A DNA stretch of 64,000 bases from Pelagibacterales bacterium MED-G40 (GCA_002457515.1 NTJN01000002.1:62001-126000), one strand, 5' to 3'. Positions 19,384 through 28,869 are shown, counted from the first letter of the stretch. A program made the numbers and translations. The notes: generated by a model not told the origin, from the sequence alone.

Positions 19384-21832
19384 TTCCAAAAGGTTTAAAA
19401 ACTAATATGAGCTTTGGTAAAAGAGTTAAAACAGATATTAAAGCTAGTAGCATTGCTATTCCTGTAAATATACCAAAGTATATAGTTGGAATAAAGTTTG
19501 ATAAAATTAATATTGAAAAACCAAAAACTATTGTAATGGATGTATTTAATATTGCTATACCTACAGTGCTATGACAGCGATCAACAGTTAATTTATAATC
19601 TTTTATCTTATTAAACTCTTCCTTAAATCTATAAATGTAATGAATGCTATTATCGACTGCAATACCTATTGTAATAGCAGCAATAGTTATCGTCATCATG
19701 TCCAAAGGTATACCTAACATTCCAATTATACCTAGTATAAAAAAAGCAGCAATAAAATTTGGTGTTACGCCAATTATAGATAAAGTAAAATTTCTGAAAA
19801 GAATAAAAAACATCATAGAAATACCCAGCATTACTACACCCAAAGTCAAAATTTGTGACTTAAATAAACTTTGAAGAAGATTGTTAAATAAAATTAAAAC
19901 TCCGGCTATTTTATATTCCTCTTTCTTTAATTTAAGTTTATTATTCAAATCACTTTCAATTTTATTGATTAAGTCATTTCTTCTTAGATCTTTTAAAGAG
20001 TCTCTTACTCTTACGCTTATTCTAGCTTCATTATTCTCAACTGATATATACGGACTAATAATTTCTTTTTTAATCTCATTTGGAATTTTGCTATACAAAA
20101 CGGCAATTTCTAAACTTTGTAACTTCTTTTTGTTCAAATCTTCAGCAACTCTTATTATTGATCCAAAAGATAAGACCTTTCCAATTTCAGGTAGGGAGTC
20201 TAAGTAATCATGAACTTGTAAAATCCTATCAATTTTATTCCTTGTAAACCAGTAAGTTGAGCTATTTTCATCCGTGTCCTCATCCCATTCAGAAAACTCA
20301 TCCTCTTCAGTTTCATCATTATTTTTTGGAGGAAATTTAATAATAACATCTAAAGGAGTTGTGCCTCCTAGTTGGTCATCAATTTTTTTCATTCCTTTAT
20401 AAATCTCAGTTTCACTATCAAAATAATTGATGAAGCTGTTCTCTACTTGCAGTTTTGATATTCCAAACACACTTAAAACAACAACAATAATGGCTGAACT
20501 AAAAATAATTTTTGTATTATTCTTTGAAAAGTTGGCAAGAATATTAGTCAATTTTGATTTTTCAGTATCTTTAATACTTATGTCACTATCACTAGCGAAA
20601 ATACTTAAAAGAGATGGGAGTAAAGAAAAAGTTACTAATATTGATACTGTTAGACCAAGTGTCATCATCCAACCAAAATCTATAATTGGTTTAATACCAC
20701 TGAATATTAAAGATAAAAAAGCACAAATAGTTGTTAAAACAGTATAAAGAATTGGCATAAACATTTTTTTACATGTTTCTAATATTGCTTCATTTTTACC
20801 AAGATCATTAAATTCTTTTCTTAATTGCAAAAATCTTACGGTCAAATGAATATTCATTGCCATATTAAGTATAAGCATTAATGCGATAAAATTTGAGGAT
20901 ATGACGGTTACTTTCCATCCAATTAAACCAAGAAGGCCAATCATAAGGGCCACAGAAACAGAACAGCCGAGAAGTGGCATAATTACCCATTTAATATTTC
21001 TAAACACAAACCAAAGTGTAGCTACTATAAATAAAAAGACGCCTATACCAAAAACAACTATATCATTTTTAATATAAGACATCATGTCGTCAGCAATCAT
21101 TGGAATGCCACCTAGATGGATTTTTGCATTTTCTCCATATTTATTTATAACCTCTCTTATTTCATTTATATTTTGGTGATTTTTTTTGTTGTAAACATTT
21201 TTATACTTTTCATATTCTTTCAAAAAAATTTTATATTTCCCTTTTTCCTTGTCGCCCAACTCTTTATCAAGCATTCTATTGAAGTAATCATTTTTAATTT
21301 TTATATATTCTTTTAGCTTCTTATCTTCTTTGATATAGACTACTATTCCTGAAGTCTTTCCGTCTTGACTTATTACATAATCTTTATAAATAGGACTATT
21401 TAAAATTTCTTCAAATCCTCTTTTTTTGTCGATGTCTGGGTAGGATAGTGTTTTGTAATTCTTGAGTCTTTCCATTAAAGGTTCGTCAGTACTTTTTAAT
21501 AGAGGAACATCAATTATAGTAATTATACTTTCAACCCATGATAATTTCTCAAGTTTGGATTTAAAAAACTGTAAATTAATTATTGTTTCTTCATCAGTAA
21601 AACTAGATACAGGTGAATAAGTTAATACTAAAAAATCTTTAGAACCATACCTTTCATTTATCTCTCTTAAATACTTTAGATCTTTATCGCCCTCTAGCAA
21701 TAGTGCATCAGATGAAGCATCTAAATTGAAATTTTTTGCAAAGAACAAAAAAAAAGTTACTAAAATCGAAATAAAAACAAGGCTTATTTTGGGACTATCG
21801 ATTATGACTTTTTTATAAATACTACTAAGCAT
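19376..21832 (-). CDS. MMPL/RND superfamily exporter-like membrane protein
   Basis: An 818-residue protein with two repeats of one transmembrane helix, a large extracytoplasmic domain (about residues 35-255 and 450-640) and a cluster of five more helices, giving about twelve membrane spans. This is the COG1033 / MMPL architecture used for lipid, hopanoid or small-molecule export. The second half contains the GIAVDNSIHYIYRF motif typical of helix 10 with a likely proton-relay Asp. An acidic stretch DETEEDEFSEWDEDTDEN lies in the second periplasmic loop. It leads a three-gene set with cvpA and purF. Substrate unknown. Confidence 0.85.
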   Translation of the reverse strand: MLSSIYKKVIIDSPKISLVFISILVTFFLFFAKNFNLDASSDALLLEGDKDLKYLREINERYGSKDFLVLTYSPVSSFTDEETIINLQFFKSKLEKLSWVESIITIIDVPLLKSTDEPLMERLKNYKTLSYPDIDKKRGFEEILNSPIYKDYVISQDGKTSGIVVYIKEDKKLKEYIKIKNDYFNRMLDKELGDKEKGKYKIFLKEYEKYKNVYNKKNHQNINEIREVINKYGENAKIHLGGIPMIADDMMSYIKNDIVVFGIGVFLFIVATLWFVFRNIKWVIMPLLGCSVSVALMIGLLGLIGWKVTVISSNFIALMLILNMAMNIHLTVRFLQLRKEFNDLGKNEAILETCKKMFMPILYTVLTTICAFLSLIFSGIKPIIDFGWMMTLGLTVSILVTFSLLPSLLSIFASDSDISIKDTEKSKLTNILANFSKNNTKIIFSSAIIVVVLSVFGISKLQVENSFINYFDSETEIYKGMKKIDDQLGGTTPLDVIIKFPPKNNDETEEDEFSEWDEDTDENSSTYWFTRNKIDRILQVHDYLDSLPEIGKVLSFGSIIRVAEDLNKKKLQSLEIAVLYSKIPNEIKKEIISPYISVENNEARISVRVRDSLKDLRRNDLINKIESDLNNKLKLKKEEYKIAGVLILFNNLLQSLFKSQILTLGVVMLGISMMFFILFRNFTLSIIGVTPNFIAAFFILGIIGMLGIPLDMMTITIAAITIGIAVDNSIHYIYRFKEEFNKIKDYKLTVDRCHSTVGIAILNTSITIVFGFSILILSNFIPTIYFGIFTGIAMLLALISVLTLLPKLILVFKPFGNE

Positions 21833-21851
21833 GCAATTGTTTTAGGTATAT

Positions 21852-21857
21852 ATTATA
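21852..21857 (-). promoter_or_regulatory. Candidate -10 box upstream of the MMPL-cvpA-purF genes
   Basis: On the minus strand TATAAT occupies 21857-21852, twenty bases before the MMPL start, in the 54-base gap after dnaB. No convincing -35 is seen. It would allow the MMPL genes to be expressed separately from the ribosomal-protein/dnaB operon. Confidence 0.35.
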
Positions 21858-21886
21858 ATACTAAAAACAAAAGAAAAATTTTTTTA

Positions 21887-23314
21887 CTATTTTTTTGTTG
21901 AGTCTTTGAACTTAGTATACATACCTTCAAATTCTACGTGAATTTTTCCAGTAGGACCATGACGTTGTTTTCCGATGTGGATTTCTGCTTGACCAACAAT
22001 ATCATTCATTTTAGATTGCCATTCAGCGTATTCCATAGAATTCATTTTTGGTTGCAGTTTTTCCAAATAATATTCTTCTCTGTAAACAAACATAACTACA
22101 TCGGCATCTTGCTCTATTGAACCAGACTCTCTTAAATCTGATAATTGAGGAACCTTACTATCTCTTAGCTCAACTGCCCTTGATAATTGTGATAGTGCTA
22201 AAACTGGAACTTTTAATTCTTTAGCTAATGCTTTTAAACCTTGTGTTATTTCTGATATTTCCTGAACTCTTCCTTCATACCTTTTTGAATTTGTTCGCAT
22301 TAGTTGAATATAATCAACCACAATTAGGTTTAATCCAAATAATCTTTTAATTCTTCTTGCTCTATTACTTAATGTTGAGATAGCTATAGCTGGTGTTTCA
22401 TCTATATAAAGTGGCAAATCATAAATATTTCTTGAAGTTTCTATATATCTATCTAACTCTTCTTTAGTAGCCATACCTCTTCGTATATCATTAGATTTAA
22501 TTCTAGCTTGTTCTGATAAAATTCTTGTAGATAATTGTTCAGAAGACATTTCTAATGAAAAAAAAGCAACAGAAGATTTTTCGTTATCGTCCTTTAATTT
22601 TTTAGCAGCATAATATGCGATATTAGTAGCCAGCGCCGTCTTACCCATTGAGGGTCTACCAGCTATAATAACTAAGTCGGAAGTATGTAATCCACCTAAC
22701 TTTTCATCGAGATCTGTTAATCCTGTAGGGACACCAACAATACCTCTGTCGCTTTGCATAGCTTTTGTTGCCATCTCAATAGTTTGATCAACAGCTTGAT
22801 TAAATTTTAAAAATGATTGTGAAAAATTTCCTCTTTCAGCTAGGTCAAAAAGAGATTTTTCTGCGTCTTCAATTATACCTTCACCAGTTTTTTCTAGCTC
22901 TTTATTTCTTGATTCTTCATCAATATTTTCTGAAATGCTAATAAGTTCTCTCTTAACGTACATTTCGTGAATAATTTTTGCGTAGTCAATTGACTGTTTC
23001 ACTGATGACGAAAATCTAGTTAATTTTACAAGATAATCTATTCCACCAACTTCTTCCAAACCACTATTGTTTTCAAAATAATTTTTAAGAGTTATAGGAT
23101 TGGCTATCATTCCCTTATTATTTAGATTTTCAATAACCTCAAATATTTTTCTATGCGCAGGGTCAAAAAATTTATTGGAAGATACAATACTAGATATTTC
23201 ATCTATTATATCATTATTTACAAGAACAGAGCCAATCAAAGCTTGTTCTGCTTCTATATTAGATGGTAATTTTTTTTCTTCAACACCTCTAATATCAACC
23301 TTTATTTTCTCCAT
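21887..23314 (-). CDS. dnaB: Replicative DNA helicase DnaB
   Basis: A 475-residue hexameric helicase unwinding DNA at the replication fork. The N-terminal domain begins with LPSNIEAEQALIGSVLVNN; the C-terminal RecA-like domain has Walker A GRPSMGKTA at residues 219-227, the VVDYIQLM Walker B strand, and the LSQLSRAVE and LRESGSIEQDAD motifs. No intein is present. It follows rplI by 87 bases in the conserved rpsF-rpsR-rplI-dnaB order. Confidence 0.98.
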   Translation of the reverse strand: MEKIKVDIRGVEEKKLPSNIEAEQALIGSVLVNNDIIDEISSIVSSNKFFDPAHRKIFEVIENLNNKGMIANPITLKNYFENNSGLEEVGGIDYLVKLTRFSSSVKQSIDYAKIIHEMYVKRELISISENIDEESRNKELEKTGEGIIEDAEKSLFDLAERGNFSQSFLKFNQAVDQTIEMATKAMQSDRGIVGVPTGLTDLDEKLGGLHTSDLVIIAGRPSMGKTALATNIAYYAAKKLKDDNEKSSVAFFSLEMSSEQLSTRILSEQARIKSNDIRRGMATKEELDRYIETSRNIYDLPLYIDETPAIAISTLSNRARRIKRLFGLNLIVVDYIQLMRTNSKRYEGRVQEISEITQGLKALAKELKVPVLALSQLSRAVELRDSKVPQLSDLRESGSIEQDADVVMFVYREEYYLEKLQPKMNSMEYAEWQSKMNDIVGQAEIHIGKQRHGPTGKIHVEFEGMYTKFKDSTKK

Positions 23315-23401
23315 AAGTGAGAATATTAATTAAAGATAACTAAATGAAAACCTTAAAGTTACACACCTTTTTTTCAACCTGTGGAAAAATCTATTTTCTA
23401 T

Positions 23402-23857
23402 TTAAGCTGCGTCAGTTTTTTTTACTATAACTAAAACGTTAGTTGAAACTTCAGAGTGAAGATTAATTTTTATTTTGTAAGTACCTAATTTATTTATTTC
23501 TTGTGTTATTTCTATTTGTGATGGACTTATATTTGATTTTAATTGTTGTAAAAAAGCAGAAGAAATCTCTTTAGGCTTAACAGAGGCAAACAGTTCACCA
23601 TTTTCCTTAGCCTCTTTATTAAAATTAAGTTTTTTATTGTTGATACTTACTGCAATTTCCTTAAATTTCTTTTTACTTTCATTGTTTTTTTTATTCAATT
23701 CATCTTTCTTTTTATTAACGAGTTCAATATTTTCTTTACTTGCTCTTAATGCCTTTCCTGTTTTTAATAAATAATTTCTTCCATATCCATTTTTAACTTC
23801 TACGGTGTCACCGATTTTTCCTAGCTTAATAATATTTTCCATTAATATAACTTGCAT
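23402..23857 (-). CDS. rplI: 50S ribosomal protein L9
   Basis: A 151-residue L9. The N-terminal RNA-binding domain carries the signature GDTVEVKNGYGRNYLLKTGKA, followed by a long lysine-rich helix and the C-terminal domain that begins near GELFASVKPKEI. Length matches the family (149 in E. coli). It follows rpsR with a two-base gap. Confidence 0.97.
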   Translation of the reverse strand: MQVILMENIIKLGKIGDTVEVKNGYGRNYLLKTGKALRASKENIELVNKKKDELNKKNNESKKKFKEIAVSINNKKLNFNKEAKENGELFASVKPKEISSAFLQQLKSNISPSQIEITQEINKLGTYKIKINLHSEVSTNVLVIVKKTDAA

Positions 23858-23859
23858 TA

Positions 23860-24132
23860 CTACAACAATCCTAAAATTTTAGCTTTTTTTATCTCGTTAG
23901 CCAACTTTTTTTGTTTCCCCTGAGATACCGATGTTATTCTTGAAGGTAACAATTTATCTGTATCAGAGATATATCTCTTCAATAACTTGATATTTTTATA
24001 ATCTACAATGGGCGCATCTTTAATTGATAAGGGACATTTTTTACTAAATCTAGAGTCACTTTTTTGAAATAAGCTTAGCTTATTAAGAGGATTTTGAGAT
24101 CTTTTGTTAAATTTTTTACCTTTTCTTTTCAT
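23860..24132 (-). CDS. rpsR: 30S ribosomal protein S18
   Basis: A 90-residue S18 that binds 16S rRNA as a heterodimer with S6. The core segment IVDYKNIKLLKRYISDTDKLLPSRITSVS is characteristic. I use the ATG at 24132; a TTG one codon upstream is less likely. The start lies 17 bases inside the end of rpsF, so translation of the two partners is probably coupled. Confidence 0.97.
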   Translation of the reverse strand: MKRKGKKFNKRSQNPLNKLSLFQKSDSRFSKKCPLSIKDAPIVDYKNIKLLKRYISDTDKLLPSRITSVSQGKQKKLANEIKKAKILGLL

Positions 24133-24460
24133 CAATTTTATCTTCTTTATTAAAATATTCTTTATCTAAGTCTAATTTTTTATACTTTATTGTCAAATAC
24201 CTTAGAATTGAATTATCAATAGATATGTTTTTTTTAATCTCATCTAAAGTTTTACTATTTCCTTTAAACTTATAGTGTATGTAAAAACCTTTATTATAAC
24301 TTTTGATCTTTTTGGCAAAATTTAAAAGACCCCATTTTTCAACTTTGATAACTTCACCGGCAGATTTATTAATAATATCATTATATTTATTGTGAACATT
24401 GTCTAGTTCAGCGGTTGATAAATCCTGTTTAGCTACTAAAGTGTGTTCGTAAAAGTTCAT
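24116..24460 (-). CDS. rpsF: 30S ribosomal protein S6
   Basis: A 114-residue S6, partner of S18 on the platform of the 30S subunit. The MNFYEHTLVAKQDLS start, the GEVIKVEKWGLLNFAKKI centre and the ILRYLTIKY strand match the family; a charged lysine-rich tail follows. It is the first gene of the operon; a TATAAT and a small hairpin lie just upstream (24490-24512). Confidence 0.97.
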   Translation of the reverse strand: MNFYEHTLVAKQDLSTAELDNVHNKYNDIINKSAGEVIKVEKWGLLNFAKKIKSYNKGFYIHYKFKGNSKTLDEIKKNISIDNSILRYLTIKYKKLDLDKEYFNKEDKIDEKKR

Positions 24461-24489
24461 TTTGCTTACATTATTTCTTTGTTTACTTA

Positions 24490-24512
24490 AAGACCGGTCT
24501 TATACTATTATA
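24490..24512 (-). promoter_or_regulatory. rpsF -10 box and a possible leader hairpin with a CCGG loop
   Basis: On the minus strand TATAAT (24512-24507) is followed six bases later by AAGACCGGTCTT (24501-24490). A transcript starting at the expected A would open with a 4-bp stem AAGA/TCTT and a CCGG loop. S6:S18 is known to autoregulate rpsF operons through RNAs exposing CCG, which makes this a candidate leader. On the plus strand the same palindrome lies in the spacer of a possible fabD promoter (TTGTTT 24479-24484, TATACT 24501-24506). Confidence 0.4.
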
Positions 24513-24559
24513 AATAAACCTTTTCAATAGTAATTATGCAATTGAAAATCTGTTAATAA

Positions 24560-25486
24560 ATGAAAGCTATATTATTTCCTGGACAAGGATCACAAATTGT
24601 AGGCATGGGGTCAGAATTTTATAATAATTTTGATAAAGCCAAGGATATTTTCAAAGAGGCAGATGAAAAACTAAAATTTAAAATTTCAGACTTAATTTTA
24701 AAGGGTCCAGATACTTCACTTAAACTTACTGAAAATACTCAACCTGCTATTTTAACTGTGAGTTATGCAATTTATAAAATCTTAATTGAAGAATTTGATT
24801 TTGATATTAAAAATATAAAATATTTTGCAGGACATTCTTTAGGTGAATATAGCGCATTATTATGTGCAGAGTCTTTAAAATTTACCGATGCTTTATTTTT
24901 ACTACACGAAAGAGGAAAAGCAATGCAGAAAGCTGTGCCAGTTGGAAAAGGTTTAATGTTAGCAATTTTAGGTTTAAGAATAGATGAAATTATAGATTAT
25001 ATTTCAAAAACTAAAATAGAAAATATTTGTGAAGTGGCCAATGATAATGCTGATGGTCAAATAATTGTAAGTGGAGACAAAATATCAATAGAGAATCTTC
25101 AAAATATTCTTAAAAAAGATAAAAAAAAATCTATAGTTTTACCTGTAAGTGCACCATTTCATTGTTCTTTAATGAAAAATGCAGCAGAAGAAATGAAAGA
25201 TAAAATTTTTTCTATAAAATTTAGCCAGCCAATAAAAGAAATAATTACAAATGTAACAGCATCACCAGAAACCAAACCAGAAAATATTAAAAAACTATTG
25301 GTTGAGCAGATTTATTCTAAGGTTAGATGGAGGGAAACTATTTTACATATGGAAAATAATGGAATTAATGAATTTATTGAAATTGGTCCTGGAAAAGTAT
25401 TATCAGGTTTGGTAAAAAGAATTACAAAAAATAGATTGTCATTGAGTATAAATTCTATTGAAGATATAAAGAATATTTCTAAATGA
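24560..25486 (+). CDS. fabD: Malonyl-CoA:ACP transacylase
   Basis: A 308-residue FabD loading malonyl groups onto acyl carrier protein. The N-terminal FPGQGSQ motif and the nucleophile S93 in GHSLGEYSAL are present, with the catalytic His in SAPFHCSLM. Length matches E. coli FabD (309). It overlaps fabG by ATGA and heads the fabD-fabG-acpP-gmk run. Confidence 0.97.
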   Translation: MKAILFPGQGSQIVGMGSEFYNNFDKAKDIFKEADEKLKFKISDLILKGPDTSLKLTENTQPAILTVSYAIYKILIEEFDFDIKNIKYFAGHSLGEYSALLCAESLKFTDALFLLHERGKAMQKAVPVGKGLMLAILGLRIDEIIDYISKTKIENICEVANDNADGQIIVSGDKISIENLQNILKKDKKKSIVLPVSAPFHCSLMKNAAEEMKDKIFSIKFSQPIKEIITNVTASPETKPENIKKLLVEQIYSKVRWRETILHMENNGINEFIEIGPGKVLSGLVKRITKNRLSLSINSIEDIKNISK

Positions 25487-26214
25487 ATTTTAAAGATAAA
25501 AAAATTTTAATCACTGGAGCAACAGGCGGTATTGGTAATGCGCTTGTAAAAAAGTTTAACGATCTTCAAGGAACAATTTTAGCTACAGGAACAAAAACTG
25601 ACAAATTGGATGAAATTAAAAATAAATTTTCAAAAGTTAAAGTTAAAAAGTTTGATATATCCAACCATGATAAAATTGAAGATTTCATTGAAAGCGCATC
25701 TCTTGAATTAGGTGGTTTAGATGTTCTAGTTAATAACGCTGGAATAAATGTAGACAATCTATCTCTAAGGATGAAGGATGAAGAATGGAAGAGAGTAATT
25801 GATGTCAATTTAAATTCAACTTTTCTACTAACAAAATATTCAATTAAAAAAATGCTTAAAACAAAGTTTGGTAGAATTGTAAATATAACTTCTATAGTCG
25901 GCCACTCTGGAAATTTAGGACAAGCAAATTACTCTGCATCAAAAGCCGGCATTGTTGGAATGTCAAAAAGTTTAGCTATAGAGTATGCCAAGAAAAATAT
26001 TACTATTAATTGTGTATCGCCTGGATTTATTGAAACCTCAATGACAGCTAATTTAAATGAAAAGGTAAAACTATTTTTAACATCAAGAATACCCATGGCA
26101 AGACTGGGAACAGGTGAAGATGTCTCTAATTGTGTAGCTTTTTTATCATCTGAAGAGTCATCATATATAACTGGGGAAACTTTGCATGTTAATGGAGGCA
26201 TGTATATGGCTTGA
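25483..26214 (+). CDS. fabG: 3-oxoacyl-ACP reductase
   Basis: A 243-residue short-chain dehydrogenase reducing 3-oxoacyl-ACP with NADPH. The cofactor motif TGATGGIG (residues 11-18), NNAG (84-87) and the catalytic Ser137-Tyr150-Lys154 triad (YSASK) are intact, and the C-terminus [13 protein letters not shown] is typical of FabG. Context between fabD and acpP supports FabG over other SDRs. Confidence 0.97.
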   Translation: MNFKDKKILITGATGGIGNALVKKFNDLQGTILATGTKTDKLDEIKNKFSKVKVKKFDISNHDKIEDFIESASLELGGLDVLVNNAGINVDNLSLRMKDEEWKRVIDVNLNSTFLLTKYSIKKMLKTKFGRIVNITSIVGHSGNLGQANYSASKAGIVGMSKSLAIEYAKKNITINCVSPGFIETSMTANLNEKVKLFLTSRIPMARLGTGEDVSNCVAFLSSEESSYITGETLHVNGGMYMA

Positions 26215-26270
26215 CAATCTTAATGAATAATTTAATAAGAAAACAAGTCAAAAATCAAAAGAGGGAATTA

Positions 26271-26513
26271 ATGTCAAAAGAAATAGGTGAAAAAGTTAAA
26301 AAAATAGTTGCAGACCACTTAGGAGTGGAAGAGGAAAAGGTAACAGATGAAGCTAGCTTTATCGATGATCTTGGTGCTGACAGTTTAGATACGGTAGAAC
26401 TTGTTATGGCTTTCGAGGAAGAATTTGGATCAGAGATATCGGATAGTGAAGCTGAAAAAATTTTAACAGTAGGTGATGCAATAAAATTTATTGAGAGTAA
26501 ATCTGCGCAGTAA
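26271..26513 (+). CDS. acpP: Acyl carrier protein
   Basis: An 80-residue acidic ACP carrying growing acyl chains on 4'-phosphopantetheine attached to S38 in the [10 protein letters not shown] motif. I place the start at the ATG at 26271, which follows a GAGGG Shine-Dalgarno; an upstream in-frame start at 26211 would add 20 lysine/glutamine-rich residues unlike any ACP. fabF, the usual next gene, is absent here and gmk follows. Confidence 0.97.
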   Translation: MSKEIGEKVKKIVADHLGVEEEKVTDEASFIDDLGADSLDTVELVMAFEEEFGSEISDSEAEKILTVGDAIKFIESKSAQ

Positions 26514-26531
26514 ATTTTAAGTTGAGAGATA

Positions 26532-27104
26532 ATGAAAAAAAAAGGGGATAGTATTATGGTGATACTTTCATCTCCTTCGGGTGCCGGAAAAACAACTATA
26601 AGCAAAAAACTACAACAAAAATATCAAAATTTTAAAATTTCAGTTTCACACACCACAAGAACTCCAAGACCAAATGAGGTTGATGGTATAGATTATTTTT
26701 TTATATCTCATGATGAATTTAAAAAATTAATTAAAAAAAATGAATTTTATGAATATGCAGAAATTTTTGGTAACTATTACGGAACTTCTAAAAAGTCAGT
26801 TTTAGACTTAGTCAAAAAAAAAAATGACATTTTATTTGATATTGATTGGCAAGGTACTAAGCAACTTTCAAAATTCAAGGAACTAAATTTACTAAAAATA
26901 TTTATACTCCCGCCAAGTAAAGAAGAATTAAAGAAAAGGTTAATTCAACGGAATCAAGACAAACCACATGTAGTTGCTGAAAGACTAGATGCTTACGAAC
27001 GTGATTCCGCTCATAAAACAGATTATGATTTTGTCGTTATTAATGACAATCTTGAAGATTGTTTTAGAGAAGTAGAAAAAATTGTAATCTCAAAAAAGGA
27101 ATAG
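26532..27104 (+). CDS. gmk: Guanylate kinase
   Basis: A 190-residue enzyme phosphorylating GMP to GDP, downstream of the GuaB/GuaA products. The P-loop SSPSGAGKTT (residues 13-22), the SHTTRTPRPNEVDGIDYFF GMP-binding segment and the DIDWQG motif are present. The ATG at 26556, preceded by GGGGA, is an alternative start that would remove eight residues. It ends two bases before the convergent rsmA stop. Confidence 0.96.
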   Translation: MKKKGDSIMVILSSPSGAGKTTISKKLQQKYQNFKISVSHTTRTPRPNEVDGIDYFFISHDEFKKLIKKNEFYEYAEIFGNYYGTSKKSVLDLVKKKNDILFDIDWQGTKQLSKFKELNLLKIFILPPSKEELKKRLIQRNQDKPHVVAERLDAYERDSAHKTDYDFVVINDNLEDCFREVEKIVISKKE

Positions 27105-27106
27105 GA

Positions 27107-27907
27107 TTAAGTATTAAGACCGCTTTCATAATATTCTGTCATTCTATAAAAATCCTCAGGTTTTAAATTGCTAGGTCTATTGGTTAGATCTACCTTAATT
27201 ATTTTGTTTATGTTTTGATTGTCACCAAATAATTTTTTAAAGCTTTTATTTATCATTTTTCTTCTATTTGAAAAAAAAATTTGGGTAACTTTTTCTAAAT
27301 TTATTATATCTTTAATTATATAAGAATTATTCACTTTTGGTTCAAATATAACTACAGATGAATTTACTTTTGGCTTCGGATGAAAACAATTTTTAGATAC
27401 ATCAAAATGATCTATAATTTTTAATCTCCAATTAGAAACAATACTTAATCTACCGTAGTTAGCAGTATTATATTTAGCTAAAATTCTTTCAGCCACCTCT
27501 TTTTGGAACATTAAAATCAGTTTAAAATATTCAGGTGGCCATACACTAATTTTGATCAGTTTAAGTAAAATTTGAGTAGAAATATTATAGGGTAGATTGC
27601 CAAATATAACGGTATCTTTTTTAAGTATTTTCTCAAAGTTTATTTTAAGAATATCATTGTTTAAAATTTTTATATTATTTTTATTTTTTATTTTTTTTTT
27701 AAGTATCTCACATAATTGAAAATCTTTTTCAATTAATAATAAACTTTTAGGTTTATTCTTAATTATTTCTTCCGTTAAATTTCCTGTTCCTGAGCCAATC
27801 TCTACAACATTTAGATTTTTTATTTGACTTGATTGGGTAATTTTTTTTATTATATTTTTATCTGTAAGAAAATTTTGCCCTAAAGATTTTTTTGGCCTTA
27901 CCTTCAT
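27107..27907 (-). CDS. rsmA: 16S rRNA dimethyladenosine transferase RsmA (KsgA)
   Basis: A 266-residue methyltransferase dimethylating two adjacent adenosines (A1518/A1519) near the 3' end of 16S rRNA. SLGQNFLTD, the SAM motif EIGSGTGNLT (residues 36-45) and the catalytic NLPYN (104-108) are clear. It is the last gene of the lptF-lptG-lptD-surA-pdxA-rsmA run, and its first base is the last base of pdxA. Confidence 0.97.
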   Translation of the reverse strand: MKVRPKKSLGQNFLTDKNIIKKITQSSQIKNLNVVEIGSGTGNLTEEIIKNKPKSLLLIEKDFQLCEILKKKIKNKNNIKILNNDILKINFEKILKKDTVIFGNLPYNISTQILLKLIKISVWPPEYFKLILMFQKEVAERILAKYNTANYGRLSIVSNWRLKIIDHFDVSKNCFHPKPKVNSSVVIFEPKVNNSYIIKDIINLEKVTQIFFSNRRKMINKSFKKLFGDNQNINKIIKVDLTNRPSNLKPEDFYRMTEYYESGLNT

Positions 27908-28869
27908 TAAATATTTAAAATAAAATCTATTGATCTTATTAAACTAAAAGGGTTAGCTTTTTTTTTACCAACTATATCTTCTGCTGTTCCGTGATCAGGA
28001 GAGACTCTAAAATACTTCAAACCGAGAGTAATATTACATGCGTCAAATTTAAATATTGTTTTAAAAGGTGTAAGAACTTGATCATGATACATACCTAGTA
28101 TTACATCATATTTTAAAATTTTATTGTTCGCAAAAAAAGTATCACTAGAGAAAGGTCCATAAATTTTTTGTTTATTTTTTTTAAATAATTTAATTACTGG
28201 AGATATGATTTTTTTTTCCTCAGAGTCTGCTCTAGACTCACCGTTGTGAGGATTTAAACCAAGAACTGCTATTTTAGGTTTTTTTTTAAATATTGAGTAA
28301 TAACCACTATTTAAACTATTTATTTTGTTTTTAATAAATCTATAATTTATTTTTTTTGCAACATTTTTGATATCTACATGTGTAGTTAAAGGAACAACAG
28401 ATAATTTTTTATTATAAATCAACATAATTTCACTGCCTTTTACCTTATTTTTTTTTGCCAAGAATTCAGTTACTCCAATGTTTTTTTTTCCAAAAGTCTT
28501 TTTTTTATTTATTGAGCAATTTATGAATCCTTTGATCGACTTCTTTATTGCAAAATCATGAGCTATATCAAAACATCTTAAAATATACTTAGAAGTTTCT
28601 TTGTTTTTTTTTTCAAATGGTTTTTTAAATTTAAAAGGAACATCAAATATTTCCAGGAATTTTGGAGATCTCTTAATTTTTATGCTATGAACTTTTTTTA
28701 TAGGAATTTTAATTTTTAAAATATTTAATTGTTTTTTTATCAAAGCGTAGTTACCTATGATAAATATATTTTTTTTTTGGTTTTTTTTTATTATTTTCCA
28801 GGATTTAGCGATAATTTCGCTATTAATACTCCTAGGTTCTCCGGCCACTATAGCAATATTTTTATTCAT
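27907..28869 (-). CDS. pdxA: 4-hydroxythreonine-4-phosphate dehydrogenase
   Basis: A 320-residue PdxA of the DXP-dependent pyridoxal phosphate pathway. The VAGEPRSINSEI start, the three metal-ligand histidines H164, H208 (GLNPHNGE) and H262 (MYHDQVLTP) and the SPDHGTAEDI motif are conserved. The protein is very lysine-rich. The surA-pdxA-rsmA order is the same as in many proteobacteria. The pdxJ gene needed next in the pathway is not in the window. Confidence 0.94.
   Translation of the reverse strand: MNKNIAIVAGEPRSINSEIIAKSWKIIKKNQKKNIFIIGNYALIKKQLNILKIKIPIKKVHSIKIKRSPKFLEIFDVPFKFKKPFEKKNKETSKYILRCFDIAHDFAIKKSIKGFINCSINKKKTFGKKNIGVTEFLAKKNKVKGSEIMLIYNKKLSVVPLTTHVDIKNVAKKINYRFIKNKINSLNSGYYSIFKKKPKIAVLGLNPHNGESRADSEEKKIISPVIKLFKKNKQKIYGPFSSDTFFANNKILKYDVILGMYHDQVLTPFKTIFKFDACNITLGLKYFRVSPDHGTAEDIVGKKKANPFSLIRSIDFILNI

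Noticed and set aside
19644-21316. Several plus-strand open frames inside the MMPL gene
   Set aside because: They are antisense to a well-supported membrane protein and their hydrophobic look comes from the complement of its transmembrane codons.
26211-26270. N-terminally extended acyl carrier protein
   Set aside because: The extra 20 residues are basic and unlike ACP; a GAGGG ribosome site precedes the ATG at 26271.
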